Positions 1 through 12,400 of a stretch of 64,000 nt of DNA are shown in pieces. Below the pieces are notes generated by a model, which worked only from the letters and a program-made list of their open reading frames with translations, made no database searches and was not told where the DNA came from. A program made the position numbers and the translations under genes. Source of the DNA: DASWJZ01 sp963805325 (GTDB taxonomy: Bacteria > Pseudomonadota > Alphaproteobacteria > Rhizobiales > Afifellaceae); NCBI GenBank assembly GCA_963805325.1, contig CAWDTS010000004.1, forward strand, positions 1-64,000. The letters are read 5' to 3'. The first letter of the stretch is position 1; each line of letters opens with the position of its first letter.

Positions 1-383
<383 letters not shown>

Positions 384-580
384 CGATCCCTCAGGCCGAC
401 CTCCTCTTCGGAGGATAAGGTCTATCGGATCTCTTGGAACAAAGACCGGGTCAGTCAAACCCGGTCGCTCAAACTAAAGGCGAGATCTCGCCGTCTTCGT
501 CTCTCTTTCTTCGACAAGCATACGCGCCGCGCTTATAGCGGCGCGTGGCGGGGCTTGAGCTTTGGGCCCATCCCAGCCAA

Positions 581-657
<77 letters not shown>

Positions 658-788
658 CCGTTCGGTTGGCGAGCCTAGAGAAACTGAGTGTCCGCCGTAG
701 TCCGAGGCGAGGCGGACGGCGCCGCTTCGACGGCCCGCCTTCGCCAAGGCTACGGCGGGCGCAAGATCAAGGCGTTCCCGCGCCTAGC

Positions 789-864
789 GGGGCCATAGCT
801 CAGTTGGGAGAGCGCCTGCTTTGCAAGCAGGAGGTCGTCGGTTCGATCCCGTCTGGCTCCACCA
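789..864 (+). tRNA. tRNA-Ala (anticodon TGC)
   Basis: A complete 76-nt tRNA with acceptor GGGGCCA, anticodon loop TTTGCAA (TGC), a normal T arm and encoded CCA. It is the second spacer tRNA of this rRNA operon. Confidence 0.97.
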
Positions 865-1204
865 TGCCTCGCCTGCGGCTGCGGCATGGCGCGCGCCGAG
901 TGCTGAGAATGCTTGTCGAAATATTCGAGATTGCGGCGTTTTCCCATGGGGAAATGCCGCCTGTTTGCTGACATCGTGAAGAGAAGAGTTGTCCGGACGT
1001 CCTGATGAAGGACGAGCGAAAGCTGGCGATGCCTGACCGCGCCGCCGACGGGCAGTTCTCGTGTGACACTGGTCTTTCTAGACCCGTTTGCCTCGTCAAG
1101 AGGCGGGATGGGTCGGGGCGTATCGTCTGCTCGGCGATGCGCCTTGATGCCGTTCGTTCTTCTCTTTGGTCTCTCCTCCTCCGAGGCGGCCAGGAACGGG
1201 CGGG
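865..1204 (+). other. 16S-23S spacer, second part, no gene seen
   Basis: Transcribed spacer between tRNA-Ala and 23S. No protein gene is convincing; the short open frames here carry no recognisable family and overlap rRNA leader sequence. The last bases run into the 5' arm of the 23S processing stem. Confidence 0.6.
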
Positions 1205-1216
1205 CATTGATAATGA

Positions 1217-4051
<2,835 letters not shown>

Positions 4052-4149
4052 TCATTAATCAATGCCCGCTGGGCCGGCCTCTGGCCGGCCGGCGCGCCGT
4101 CCTCAGGGACGGGAAAGACCAGTCACTCACGCGTTCTTCTGTGCTTCGC

Positions 4150-4270
4150 CGGCCTGGTGGCTCTTGCGTGGGGCCCGAACCCGATCCCATTCCGAACTCG
4201 GCCGTTAAACCCCTCAGCGCCAATGGTACTAAGTCCTAAGGCTTGGGAGAGTCGGTCGCTGCCAGGCCTG
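4150..4270 (+). rRNA. rrf: 5S ribosomal RNA
   Basis: A typical 5S: the terminal stem ggcctggt (4151-4158) pairs with gccaggcc (4261-4268), and the conserved internal 'ccgaacccgatcccattccg' runs from about 4175. It lies about 100 nt after 23S and about 105 nt before the initiator tRNA. Confidence 0.95.
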
Positions 4271-4376
4271 CCAAGCACAGATCAAACGTCACACGAGAAA
4301 CTCTTCTCGCTCACGGTCGCGCCCGCGCAATTTCGCGCGACAGATGCCCGATCCCGAGTCAGCAGGCCGACAGACA

Positions 4377-4453
<77 letters not shown>

Positions 4454-4469
4454 TCTTAATTTGCTCAGG

Positions 4470-4499
4470 CCCGCTTCTCATTTGAGAGGCGGGTTTTTT
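4470..4499 (+). terminator. Rho-independent terminator of the rRNA operon
   Basis: A ten-base-pair stem, cccgcttctc (4470-4479) with gagaggcggg (4484-4493), one G-U pair and a four-base loop, followed directly by six T. It ends transcription 17 nt after tRNA-fMet. It also rules out the TTG at 4498 as a start for the next gene. Confidence 0.92.
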
Positions 4500-4659
4500 G
4501 CTTTCCGAACAGAGGTTGAGGATCGCTGCCAGCTCGTGGGGCATATCGAGCAGAAACCCGTCACCATTCCCGCCAACTGCGCAAACAGACTCGAATGGGC
4601 CGACCCTGCATGGCGCAACGAAATTCTTGAAAATCGCATACGTGCGGTGGCGGCGTGAA

Positions 4660-6401
4660 ATGGCCCGGATGATCCCCAGCGTCATTGATCCACAGGCCCC
4701 CGCGTCCGAGCGACGGGTGTTTGAGGCCTTGAGGGATTTGCCCGAAACGGAACGCTGGACGGTACTCCACTCTCTCGGGCTTTCGAACGCCTATTCCGGG
4801 AACTACGGCGAGATCGACTTTGTCGTCTTTATCCCAAAGGTCGGGATCGTATGCGTCGAGGTCAAGGGCGGCGGCGTATCGCATCGGGACGGAGTGTGGA
4901 CGACACGCAATCGGATGGGCGAGGTGGCAACGCTCAAGCGGAGTCCGTTCCGCCAAGCGCAGGATGCGATGTGGAAGCTTCGGAAGGCGATTGAAGCGCA
5001 GTTCGGTCGCAACTCTCCGGAAGCCAAATGCCCTGTCGGCTGGATCGTGATCCTGCCGGACATTCTATGTCCACCGCCCTCCACCGAGTTTACGCGCCGT
5101 GAGGTGATCGATCGGAACGACCTGGACGGCGACCTCGCCGCGGGCATCCGGAATGTGCCTTCTCTCGTCTCTCTTCTGCCTCGACATGACCTTAAGCTGC
5201 CGTCGGAAGTCGTACAGACACGCGTGCTGTTCTTTGTTCGCCCAAACTTCGATCGCGTGATGATCGCCGCTTCGAACATCTGGGAAGCCGAGCGGAGGAT
5301 TTCATGCGCTGACGGAGGAGCAGTACCGAAATTCTGGATGCAATCAGCGACAACCGAATCTGCATTGTTCGCGGCTCGGCAGGCACCGGGAAGACGATGC
5401 TCGCGCTGGAGCAGGCCAAGCGCCTAGCGTCCCGGGGCATGAATGTCGTTCTCACGTGTTTCAATCGAAACCTTGCGTCCTGGCTTGAAACCGTTGTCCA
5501 GGACTTTGGCCCCGGCAAAGTAGTCACGGGGCACATCCACGGACTGCTTCGGGATCGGATCAACAGGTCATCCTTCGCATCAGACTTGAGAGCCGCGGAA
5601 GCGGCGCGCGGCGCGGACCTCTACGACAAAATCTACTTCGAGCTCGGCGCCCTGGCGATCGAAGAGCTCGGCGAACGCTTTCATGCCGCCATCATCGATG
5701 AGGTTCAGGACATGCCGCCAGCCCGGCTGGCCGATGTCGTCTTCGCCTGGACTTCCGAACAGGACGGCGCGCGCATTTTGCTCGCGGGTGATTTTACACG
5801 GCAGGCGCTCTATGGGCATGGGACCTACTCCGCCGCGGATGTGAAGGAGGCGTTCGGCAAGGCTCCGATCTTCAATCTTGGCCTCAACTGCCGGAATACG
5901 AGACGCATCGCCATTCAGACCGACTTCATGTCGGGATTTCCGGGCACTCGCGTCAGCCCGAGGCAAGTTGATGGCGATCCTGTCGAGGTCGTGTTCTTCA
6001 GCGGCCCGGAGGAGGGGCTGAAAGCTCTTGAGAAGATCGTCCATCGTTTAAAGCAGGAGGGTTTCCATCCCCGGGATGTGATTCTTCTGGGTTCGCGGCG
6101 CATGGAGAATTCGCTGCTCACCGGTCGGCGGGCGATTGATGGATGGGCCCTGTCGGAATCCATGGGCGCGCACGAGGAATGTCTGGTCTATTCGACCATA
6201 CACGCCTTCAAGGGCCTCGAACGACCTGTCATCATACTGATCGATGTTGCCTCGGGACAGCCCGATGAAGCGGACTCGCTTCTCTATGTCGGAATGTCCC
6301 GTGCACGACTGCGGCTCTTCATCCTTTGTCCGGAAGAATCGCGCCCTTCCATCGAGGAGCGACTGGCACGCGGCGCAGCCGCACTGGCAGGTGCAGCATG
6401 A
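4660..6401 (+). pseudogene. NERD-domain / UvrD-like helicase, frame broken twice
   Basis: The N-terminal part (about residues 1-210 from ATG 4660) is a nuclease-related NERD domain: 'GEIDFVVFIPKVGIVCVEVKGG' carries the E/D...E-x-K nuclease core. After it comes a superfamily-1 helicase: Walker A GSAGTGKT, 'FNRNLASWL', 'IIDEVQDM', 'AGDFTRQALYG' and the C-terminal 'STIHAFKGLERPVI'. The parts lie in three frames: single extra bases at about 5299-5302 (ATTT) and 5328-5330 (AAA) move the frame +1 each time, and removing both restores a continuous NERD-helicase of about 580 aa. The end overlaps the next start (ATGA). NERD helicases often sit in phage-defence islands; this role is inferred. Either a decayed gene or consensus errors. 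Confidence 0.8.
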
Positions 6402-8575
6402 TCGTCGGTCGGCATGTTTCCCATCCTTCGCAAGTCCGCGACCATGTGATCGACACGCTTCGGCGCGAGCTTGTCGGTCCTGCGCCCGGCTATCCCGCCG
6501 TGCAGCTGGACGGCGAAGAGATACTGCGCCCTCAGGACCCTCCACGCTATCGCTATTCCTGCGGAATTCTGTTCCCGCGTGGCGTCACCTACTCCGGCTC
6601 ACTTGACGCCACCGAGGAGGCCTCCGGCATTGAGGATGCGGATGCGATCGAGCAGGAGGATCATGCGATGGAGGAGACTGACGCCGACCCGGACGGCGAC
6701 ACCCCTGCGGGCGAAGGGCCGGCCGGCGAGTCGGAAGTCGAACTGAATACATCCTCGATGTTCCTCCCGAGTTCGATGGGCGTCAGCTTTCTTGCTGATG
6801 TATCCGGCGGACTTCGCATCGAGGCGAACTGGGGCACCTATCGCAAAGTGGCGGTCAAGGGGTTCCCAAGCCACCGTGACGATGAGGTTCCGGAGCTGTG
6901 GTTTCGCACGCCGCTAACGTTGTCTCTCGACGTGACGGCCTCCGAACTAGGGTCCTCGTCAAGTGTAGCGACACTTCGAAGGACAATATCCCCGGCCGAC
7001 TCTTCGGGCCAGCTTGCGCTCGACGTGATCAGCCGACCGTGGTCAGACCGGCTGAACTCGTCACGGTCACGCTTCTGAACACTTCGACGACGACCCGGCC
7101 AATAAACGAACATTGCTTCTTTCAGTGCGGCTTCGTCGTTACGCCGCTGGATGCGTCGCGAATTCATCCTTATCCAGAACGACCAGAGGGCGCGCAGGAC
7201 CCGGAAGAACGATCGCTGGCTCTCCTCTATCGTCACCGGCCGAACTTTGCAGTTGGCCATGGCTGCGCCGCCGACTGGTCGATGCTGGACGGGTTCGTGC
7301 AGAGCATTCGGACCGAAGTCTTGCCCGTCTTCGAGCAGCAGCCGATCGTGCCCCGCGAGGAGCTTGCCGGCGTCGAGCTGTCGATGAAGCTTCTTTCGGA
7401 AGCGAGCCGAGAGGAACTGACCGGGGCTTGTACGGCTCTGGCCACGGCCTACGAGCAGTGGATCAAGGAGCGAAAGGCAGAACTCGATTCCGATCGCTCA
7501 CTTTCCGACGAGTTGCGACAGACCGGCGATGAGCATCTCCGGCGGTGCCGCGAGTGTCACCGCCGCATGGTTGATGGCATTTCTCTCCTTGAAGACGATG
7601 CGGTCCTTCGCAGCGCCTTTTAAAAGATGAACCGGGCGATGCTGGAGCAACGGGAGCACTACCGACTTTCGTCGGAAGACGACAAGCGGCGCGCTTGGGT
7701 CAAGGGGGCAGCTGGGCATGAACCGGAGAGGCCCTACGCTGAACCGGACTACCCCCGAAAGACGAAATGGAGACCGTTCCAGCTCGCATTCATCCTCATA
7801 AATCTCAGGGCTTTCACCGACCCGGCAAGCCCGGATCGCTCCATCGTCGATGTCATATGGTTTCCGACCGGAGGCGGGAAGACCGAGGCCTATCTCGGGC
7901 TGGCCGCCTTGGTCATTTTGCTACGGCGTATGGGACGTCCCGCCAATGCCGGCACGACCGTTCTCATGCGCTACACCCTGCGTCTGCTGACAACGCAGCA
8001 GTTCCAACGAGCGGCATCACTGATCTGCGCGTTGGAGCTGATGCGGCGGGCCAGTCCGGAAGAGCTGGGCTCGACCCCGATATCGATAGGTCTCTGGCTT
8101 GGAGGTGCTGTAACGCCTAATCGCTCCGCACAGGCGATCTCGGCGTTCGAGCGCCTTGGTCGCGACGGCGGCGACAACCCGTTCAATGTTCTGGCGTGTC
8201 CCTGGTGCGGCGTGGAGATGGGCCCTCGCGAATATGACAACGGTGTCCGGGTCTTCGGTTACCGGAGGGTACGGCGCAGGGGAACGGCTGATCGGATACA
8301 GTTTCGCTGCGAAGACCCGGGCTGCCCTTTCTCCGGAGAGGAAGGACTACCCCTGGAGGTCGTGGACGACGCCATCTACGAGGAGCCGCCGACGCTTCTC
8401 ATCGGCACCGTCGACAAGTTCGCCATGATGCCGTGGGACCCCGAGGCCCGGAAGATCTTCGGCATAGACAATCCCGAGGCCGGTCATCCACCCGATCTGA
8501 TCATCCAGGATGAGCTCCACCTCATCTCGGGACCGCTCGGTTCCATGGTGGGGCACTACGAAACGGCATCGGTTC
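6398..8575 (+). pseudogene. DISARM DrmA-like helicase, broken and 3'-truncated
   Basis: The N-terminus ('VRDHVIDTLRRELVGP', 'FLPSSMGVSFLADVSG', 'WGTYRK') and the helicase start (Walker A FPTGGGKTEAYLGL; Walker B 'LIIQDELHLISGPLG') match DrmA, the large helicase of DISARM defence systems. Three lesions are visible: a -1 shift at about 7051-7060 just before 'LVTVTLLN'; an in-frame TAA at 7621-7623 in 'RSAF*KMNRAM'; and loss of all homology after 'MVGHYETA' (about 8575), although the open frame runs to 8814. The second RecA domain and the usual partners (DrmB, DrmC, methylase) are absent. It was translationally coupled to the upstream NERD helicase. Family assignment rests on motif recall; another large DEAD-type defence helicase is possible. 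Confidence 0.68.
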
Positions 8576-8663
8576 GTAATCGCGCGGAGAAGAGGCGACG
8601 CAGCAAGCGTGCGTCGGTTTCTGTCACACGCGCTGCGACAGAGGCGGAAAGTTCGCTTGATAT

Positions 8664-9398
8664 TCAGCGATCTTCGCGGAACGGGACTGCGCGACCGGCA
8701 GGCGAGAAATCTTCGCCGCCCAGGGCGATACCAACCATTGGCAGGTCGATCTTATGGAGAAACGGAACGGAAGCCTGCAAGCTTCTCACGATTTTGAAAG
8801 AGCTTAGAATTTGAACGACTAATTTCGCCACGCTGTGCACTTCCATCTTTTGCATGAGGTGCGCGCGGTAGACCTCGATTGTTTTTGGCCCAACGCCGAG
8901 ATAGCGGGCGGTCTCCTTGTTCGACATGCCATTCAGCACACAATCGAGGACCTGTCGTTCGCGGTTCGACAGCTTTGCGACCCGGGCCATCGTGGCTTCG
9001 CGCTGACGCAGTGCCTGATGCGCCACGATGTCGTACTGGATACAATGCTGAATGCTTCCCAGCACCAGCTCGGTGCTGATCGGCTTCTCGAAGAAGTCGA
9101 CCGCTCCCAGCTTCATGGCGCGGATCACTGTTGAAAGATCACAGTGTCCGGTGACGAAGATCACAGGGACCGTATTGGACCGTTCCCGCACCTTGAGCAG
9201 TGTTTCAATGCCGTTCATTCCCGGCATCCGCTGGTCGAGGACGACGCAGCCGGGTCGATGCGGATCGAATTCTGCGATGAACTCCAAGGGCGACCCATAC
9301 GTGGTCGCCTTCAGACCGACGCTCATGAGCAGCAGCCGCATCAATTCCCGTGCACACTCTTCATCGTCGACGACGTACACGATGGGAGCTTTATTCAC
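8664..9398 (-). CDS. FixJ/NarL-type response regulator
   Basis: A 244-aa two-domain regulator starting at GTG 9398. The receiver (1-120) has acidic residues D11/D12, phospho-acceptor D55 in 'VVLDQRMPG', T83 and K105. A LuxR-type HTH covers about 140-190 ('LSNRERQVLDCVLNGMSNKETARYLGVGPKTIEVYRAH', shown for its register). FixJ-like proteins usually end soon after this; the last ~45 residues have no family character and are read from DNA opposite the truncated drmA, so the natural 3' end may have been lost at the junction. No partner kinase is adjacent. Confidence 0.85.
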   Translation of the reverse strand: MNKAPIVYVVDDEECARELMRLLLMSVGLKATTYGSPLEFIAEFDPHRPGCVVLDQRMPGMNGIETLLKVRERSNTVPVIFVTGHCDLSTVIRAMKLGAVDFFEKPISTELVLGSIQHCIQYDIVAHQALRQREATMARVAKLSNRERQVLDCVLNGMSNKETARYLGVGPKTIEVYRAHLMQKMEVHSVAKLVVQILSSFKIVRSLQASVPFLHKIDLPMVGIALGGEDFSPAGRAVPFREDR

Positions 9399-9661
9399 GG
9401 AGCGTCCTGACTACCCGGCGCGCAACCCTTTGCGCGAAATCGGCAAACGCACTGTCCGATCCTTAGGCGGCTTCAAGTTAGCATGCTCCGGCTCTGAATT
9501 GTCTCTATGAGATGGCAAGATCGCTTCACGGGAAGCGTTCGGCTAAGGGCGTCGCGTTATCTTGATGAAAATGAGAGCTGGTCCTCGTTCTTGCGCACCA
9601 TTGAGTGCAACCGCTTCGTGACGCGACCCGCTTGAACTCGACCGCAAATGGATGCCCCATC
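9399..9661. other. Non-coding stretch, nothing recognised
   Basis: Between the FixJ-like gene and the integrase remnant no open frame shows a recognisable family, codon pattern or ribosome-binding site. Probably the worn remains of accessory DNA. Confidence 0.4.
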
Positions 9662-9811
9662 TCACGCTGCCGGTCCGGCGAGCACAGCCGCAATCGCCTG
9701 CGCCACACTATCAGCTGCGGCTCGAACAGGATCGTGCTTGAGGTGTGCGTAGCGGGCAGTTGTTTGCGCCTGGGTGTGGCCGAGCAGTCGTCCAATCATG
9801 GCAAGACGCGC
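9662..9811 (-). pseudogene. Tyrosine integrase, C-terminal remnant
   Basis: Reading leftwards, the DNA encodes 'RLAMIGRLLGHTQAQTTARYAHL' followed by 'KHDPVRAAADSVAQAIAAVLAG' and a stop at 9664-9662. This is the box II end of a phage-type tyrosine recombinase, with H in LLGHTQ and the catalytic tyrosine in TARYAHL. A TAG lies just upstream in frame and the N-terminal domains and the R...HxxR part are missing, so it cannot be active. It marks an old integration or deletion event. Short, but a very characteristic motif. Confidence 0.85.
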
Positions 9812-9935
9812 AAGCCTCTAGGCGGTCGATCTCCGTGTGATACACCGAAAGGGAAACCCCGAGACGCGCACCAGCCGACTTCCACGGCGCAAGGCGAAAT
9901 CAGCTGCGCGGCGAACACCGACGAGGGCGTCTACC

Positions 9936-10841
9936 ATGCTGTCGAAGGAGCAGAAGACCTTTTACGAGGACAATGGCTACCTGATGATCGAGAAGGCGGT
10001 GACGACAGCGGAATTGGAGACCCTGCGTCGCATCACCTACGATCTGCTCGATAAATCGCGCGCCGTAACCGAGAGCAACGACGTCTACGATCTCGACGAG
10101 GGCCACAGCGCTGTGCAGCCGCGCCTGACGCGGATAAAGTTGCCGCATCGACAACATCCGTTCTTCTGGGAACTGCTGAGAAACTCCCGGATCACCGACG
10201 TTTTGACCGAGCTGCTGGGGCCCGACACGATGCTGCAGACCAGCAAGCTGAACACCAAGGCGCCGGGAGGCGGGGCGGCGGTGGAATGGCATCAAGACTG
10301 GGCGTTCTACCCGCACACCAATGATGACATGCTCGCCTTCGGCCTCATGCTTGAGGACGTCGATGCGGACAACGGGCCGCTGGTGGTCATCCCAGGTTCC
10401 CACAAAGGTCCGATCCTGAGCCATGTGGCCAATGGGGTGTTCTGCGGCGCCATTGATCCGGGCGATGCGGCTTTCGAGTTGGACAAGGCGGTGACCCTGA
10501 CCGGCAAGGCGGGTGACATGACGGTGCATCACGTTCGCACCCTGCACGGCTCAAGCCCAAATATGAGCGACCGCAATCGCCTGATCCTGTTTTACGAGTG
10601 CCACGCCGCAGACGCTTGGCCATTGCTGGGCGCTGGTTCATATATCCAGTCGCTCGGCCAAAGGCTGCTGTGGCAGGATCTCCATGAGCGGCTGATCACC
10701 GGCCGGCTTTGCGTGACGCCACGTCTGGAGAGGATTCCAGTCCGCATCCCGCTTCCGCCCGCGCCCGATGCAAGCTCGATCTTCAAATCGCAGAAGTCAG
10801 GTGGCGCGAAGAGTGCTTTCGTGCGTCGCCGTCGGGAGTAG
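9936..10841 (+). CDS. Phytanoyl-CoA dioxygenase family protein
   Basis: A 301-aa Fe(II)/2-oxoglutarate-dependent oxygenase of the PhyH type. The iron ligands are readable as H119-x-D121 in 'EWHQDWAFYP' and H204 in 'RTLHGSSPN', with a 2-oxoglutarate-binding arginine near R215. ATG 9936 is chosen because 'gaggg' lies 8 nt upstream and the sequence before it has no family character. Members hydroxylate small organic acids or secondary metabolites; no substrate can be given. The next gene starts 30 nt downstream. Confidence 0.87.
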   Translation: MLSKEQKTFYEDNGYLMIEKAVTTAELETLRRITYDLLDKSRAVTESNDVYDLDEGHSAVQPRLTRIKLPHRQHPFFWELLRNSRITDVLTELLGPDTMLQTSKLNTKAPGGGAAVEWHQDWAFYPHTNDDMLAFGLMLEDVDADNGPLVVIPGSHKGPILSHVANGVFCGAIDPGDAAFELDKAVTLTGKAGDMTVHHVRTLHGSSPNMSDRNRLILFYECHAADAWPLLGAGSYIQSLGQRLLWQDLHERLITGRLCVTPRLERIPVRIPLPPAPDASSIFKSQKSGGAKSAFVRRRRE

Positions 10842-10871
10842 CGTCGTCATCTCATCTGCAAGGGGTTTGCC

Positions 10872-12107
10872 ATGCCCGCCCTCAACAAGATCACGTTTCC
10901 AGGCGCCTACGGCGATATGCTCGCCGCACGCCTCGACATGCCGGCCGGACCGGTGCGCGCCTATGCGCTGTTTGCGCATTGCTTCACCGGCTCGAAGGAC
11001 ATCTTCGCCGCCTCCCGCATCGCCACGGCGCTGGCGGAGCGCGGATTTGCGGTGCTGCGCTTCGACTTCACCGGGCTCGGCGCGAGCGGCGGCGAGTTCG
11101 CCAACACCACCTTCTCGTCGAACGTGCAGGACCTGCGCATGGCGGCGGACTACATGCGCGCCAACTTTCGGGCACCCGACCTGCTGATCGGGCACAGCCT
11201 CGGCGGCGCTGCGGTGCTTGCAGTTGCAGGCGACATCCCCGAGGCGCGCGCTGTTGCAACGATCGGCGCGCCCTCCGACGCGGCGCACGTCATGCATAAC
11301 TTCCATGGCCACCTCGACGAGATTCGCGCCACGGGCCAGGCGGAAGTCACCCTTGGGGGCCGCAAGTTCACGATCAAGCGTGAATTCCTTGAAGACCTGG
11401 AGAAGACACGGCTGGACGAGCGCATCAGAAAGATGAACCAGGCCCTGTTCGTGCTGCATTCGCCGGTCGACGACGTCGTCGGCATCGAGAACGCCGCGCA
11501 TATCTACGGCGCGGCGAAACATCCCAAATCCTTCATATCGCTCAACGATGCCGATCATCTGCTGACACGCCGCGAGGACGCCACCTATGTGGCGGAGGTA
11601 CTGTCCGCCGCCGCCGCTCGCTACATTCCAAGCGCCGTGCAGGTGTCGGAGCAGCCCGACGCGACAGGCGAAGCGGTGACGGTGAGTGAAACGGGCCAGG
11701 GCAAGTTTCAGAACAGCGTGCAGGTCGGCGGCAATTTTTGGATGTTCGCGGACGAGCCGGCATCGGTCGGCGGCCTGGCCAGCGGCCCGTCGCCTTACGA
11801 CTTCCTGAAGATCGGCCTTGGCGCGTGTACCACGATGACGCTGCGGATGTATGCGGAGCGCAGGGGCATCGACGTGGGTCAGATTTCGACCAAGGTCACG
11901 CTCAACAGACGGCACGCCGACGATGCTCGCGAGTGTGTGGATGACGGGCTCGCCGGCAAGCTCGACACCTTCACCCGCGAGATCGAGTTCGACGGGCCGG
12001 TCGACGCCGAGATCGAGGCGCGGCTCTTGAAGGTCGCCGAAAGGTGCCCCGTGCACCAGACGCTTGAGGGCCGCGCGATCATCAGCACCAAGCTGGCCGA
12101 CGACTGA
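10872..12107 (+). CDS. Alpha/beta-hydrolase fused to OsmC domain
   Basis: A 411-aa fusion. The N-terminal hydrolase (1-250) has the nucleophile elbow GHSLGG (S109), D200 in 'HSPVDD' and H229 in 'DADH'. The OsmC part (270-411) carries the two peroxidatic cysteines, C319 in 'GLGACTTMTLR' and C392 in 'ERCPVHQT', used to reduce organic hydroperoxides. This architecture is common in Proteobacteria; a joint role in removing hydroperoxide esters is plausible but inferred. 'aagggg' precedes the ATG. Confidence 0.92.
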   Translation: MPALNKITFPGAYGDMLAARLDMPAGPVRAYALFAHCFTGSKDIFAASRIATALAERGFAVLRFDFTGLGASGGEFANTTFSSNVQDLRMAADYMRANFRAPDLLIGHSLGGAAVLAVAGDIPEARAVATIGAPSDAAHVMHNFHGHLDEIRATGQAEVTLGGRKFTIKREFLEDLEKTRLDERIRKMNQALFVLHSPVDDVVGIENAAHIYGAAKHPKSFISLNDADHLLTRREDATYVAEVLSAAAARYIPSAVQVSEQPDATGEAVTVSETGQGKFQNSVQVGGNFWMFADEPASVGGLASGPSPYDFLKIGLGACTTMTLRMYAERRGIDVGQISTKVTLNRRHADDARECVDDGLAGKLDTFTREIEFDGPVDAEIEARLLKVAERCPVHQTLEGRAIISTKLADD

Positions 12108-12400
12108 TTGAGGCGTGTTCGTGGTTGCGAACGGGAGTCCACTTTAGGCTGATCCCTGGAAGTTGGTCAGGGTCGCAGTCGCTTCCGAAATGCGCCATGT
12201 GCAGCCATTGTTTCACCCCCCACGCACATCAAGAGACTGTATCGTTACTGCAGAGGCGTGGAAGCAACATGGGCTTAAGTTGATGAATTAAGTTAAGGGG
12301 GCGGAGTGGCAATCCAGCCTATGTCATTCCTCGGTTCGGACGACCGACGGCGCAGATTGCGTAAGGTTGGCGCCTAAGGTCCCGACAGTAAGGGACGGCG
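12108..12400. other. Intergenic region before the signalling cluster
   Basis: No gene or clear repeat is seen. It must contain the promoter of the sensor kinase gene; 'aaggga' at about 12390 serves as its ribosome-binding site. No convincing -35/-10 pair was identified. Confidence 0.4.

Noticed and set aside
10797..12056. 419-aa minus-strand frame
   Set aside because: Antisense to the hydrolase-OsmC fusion; no recognisable domain.
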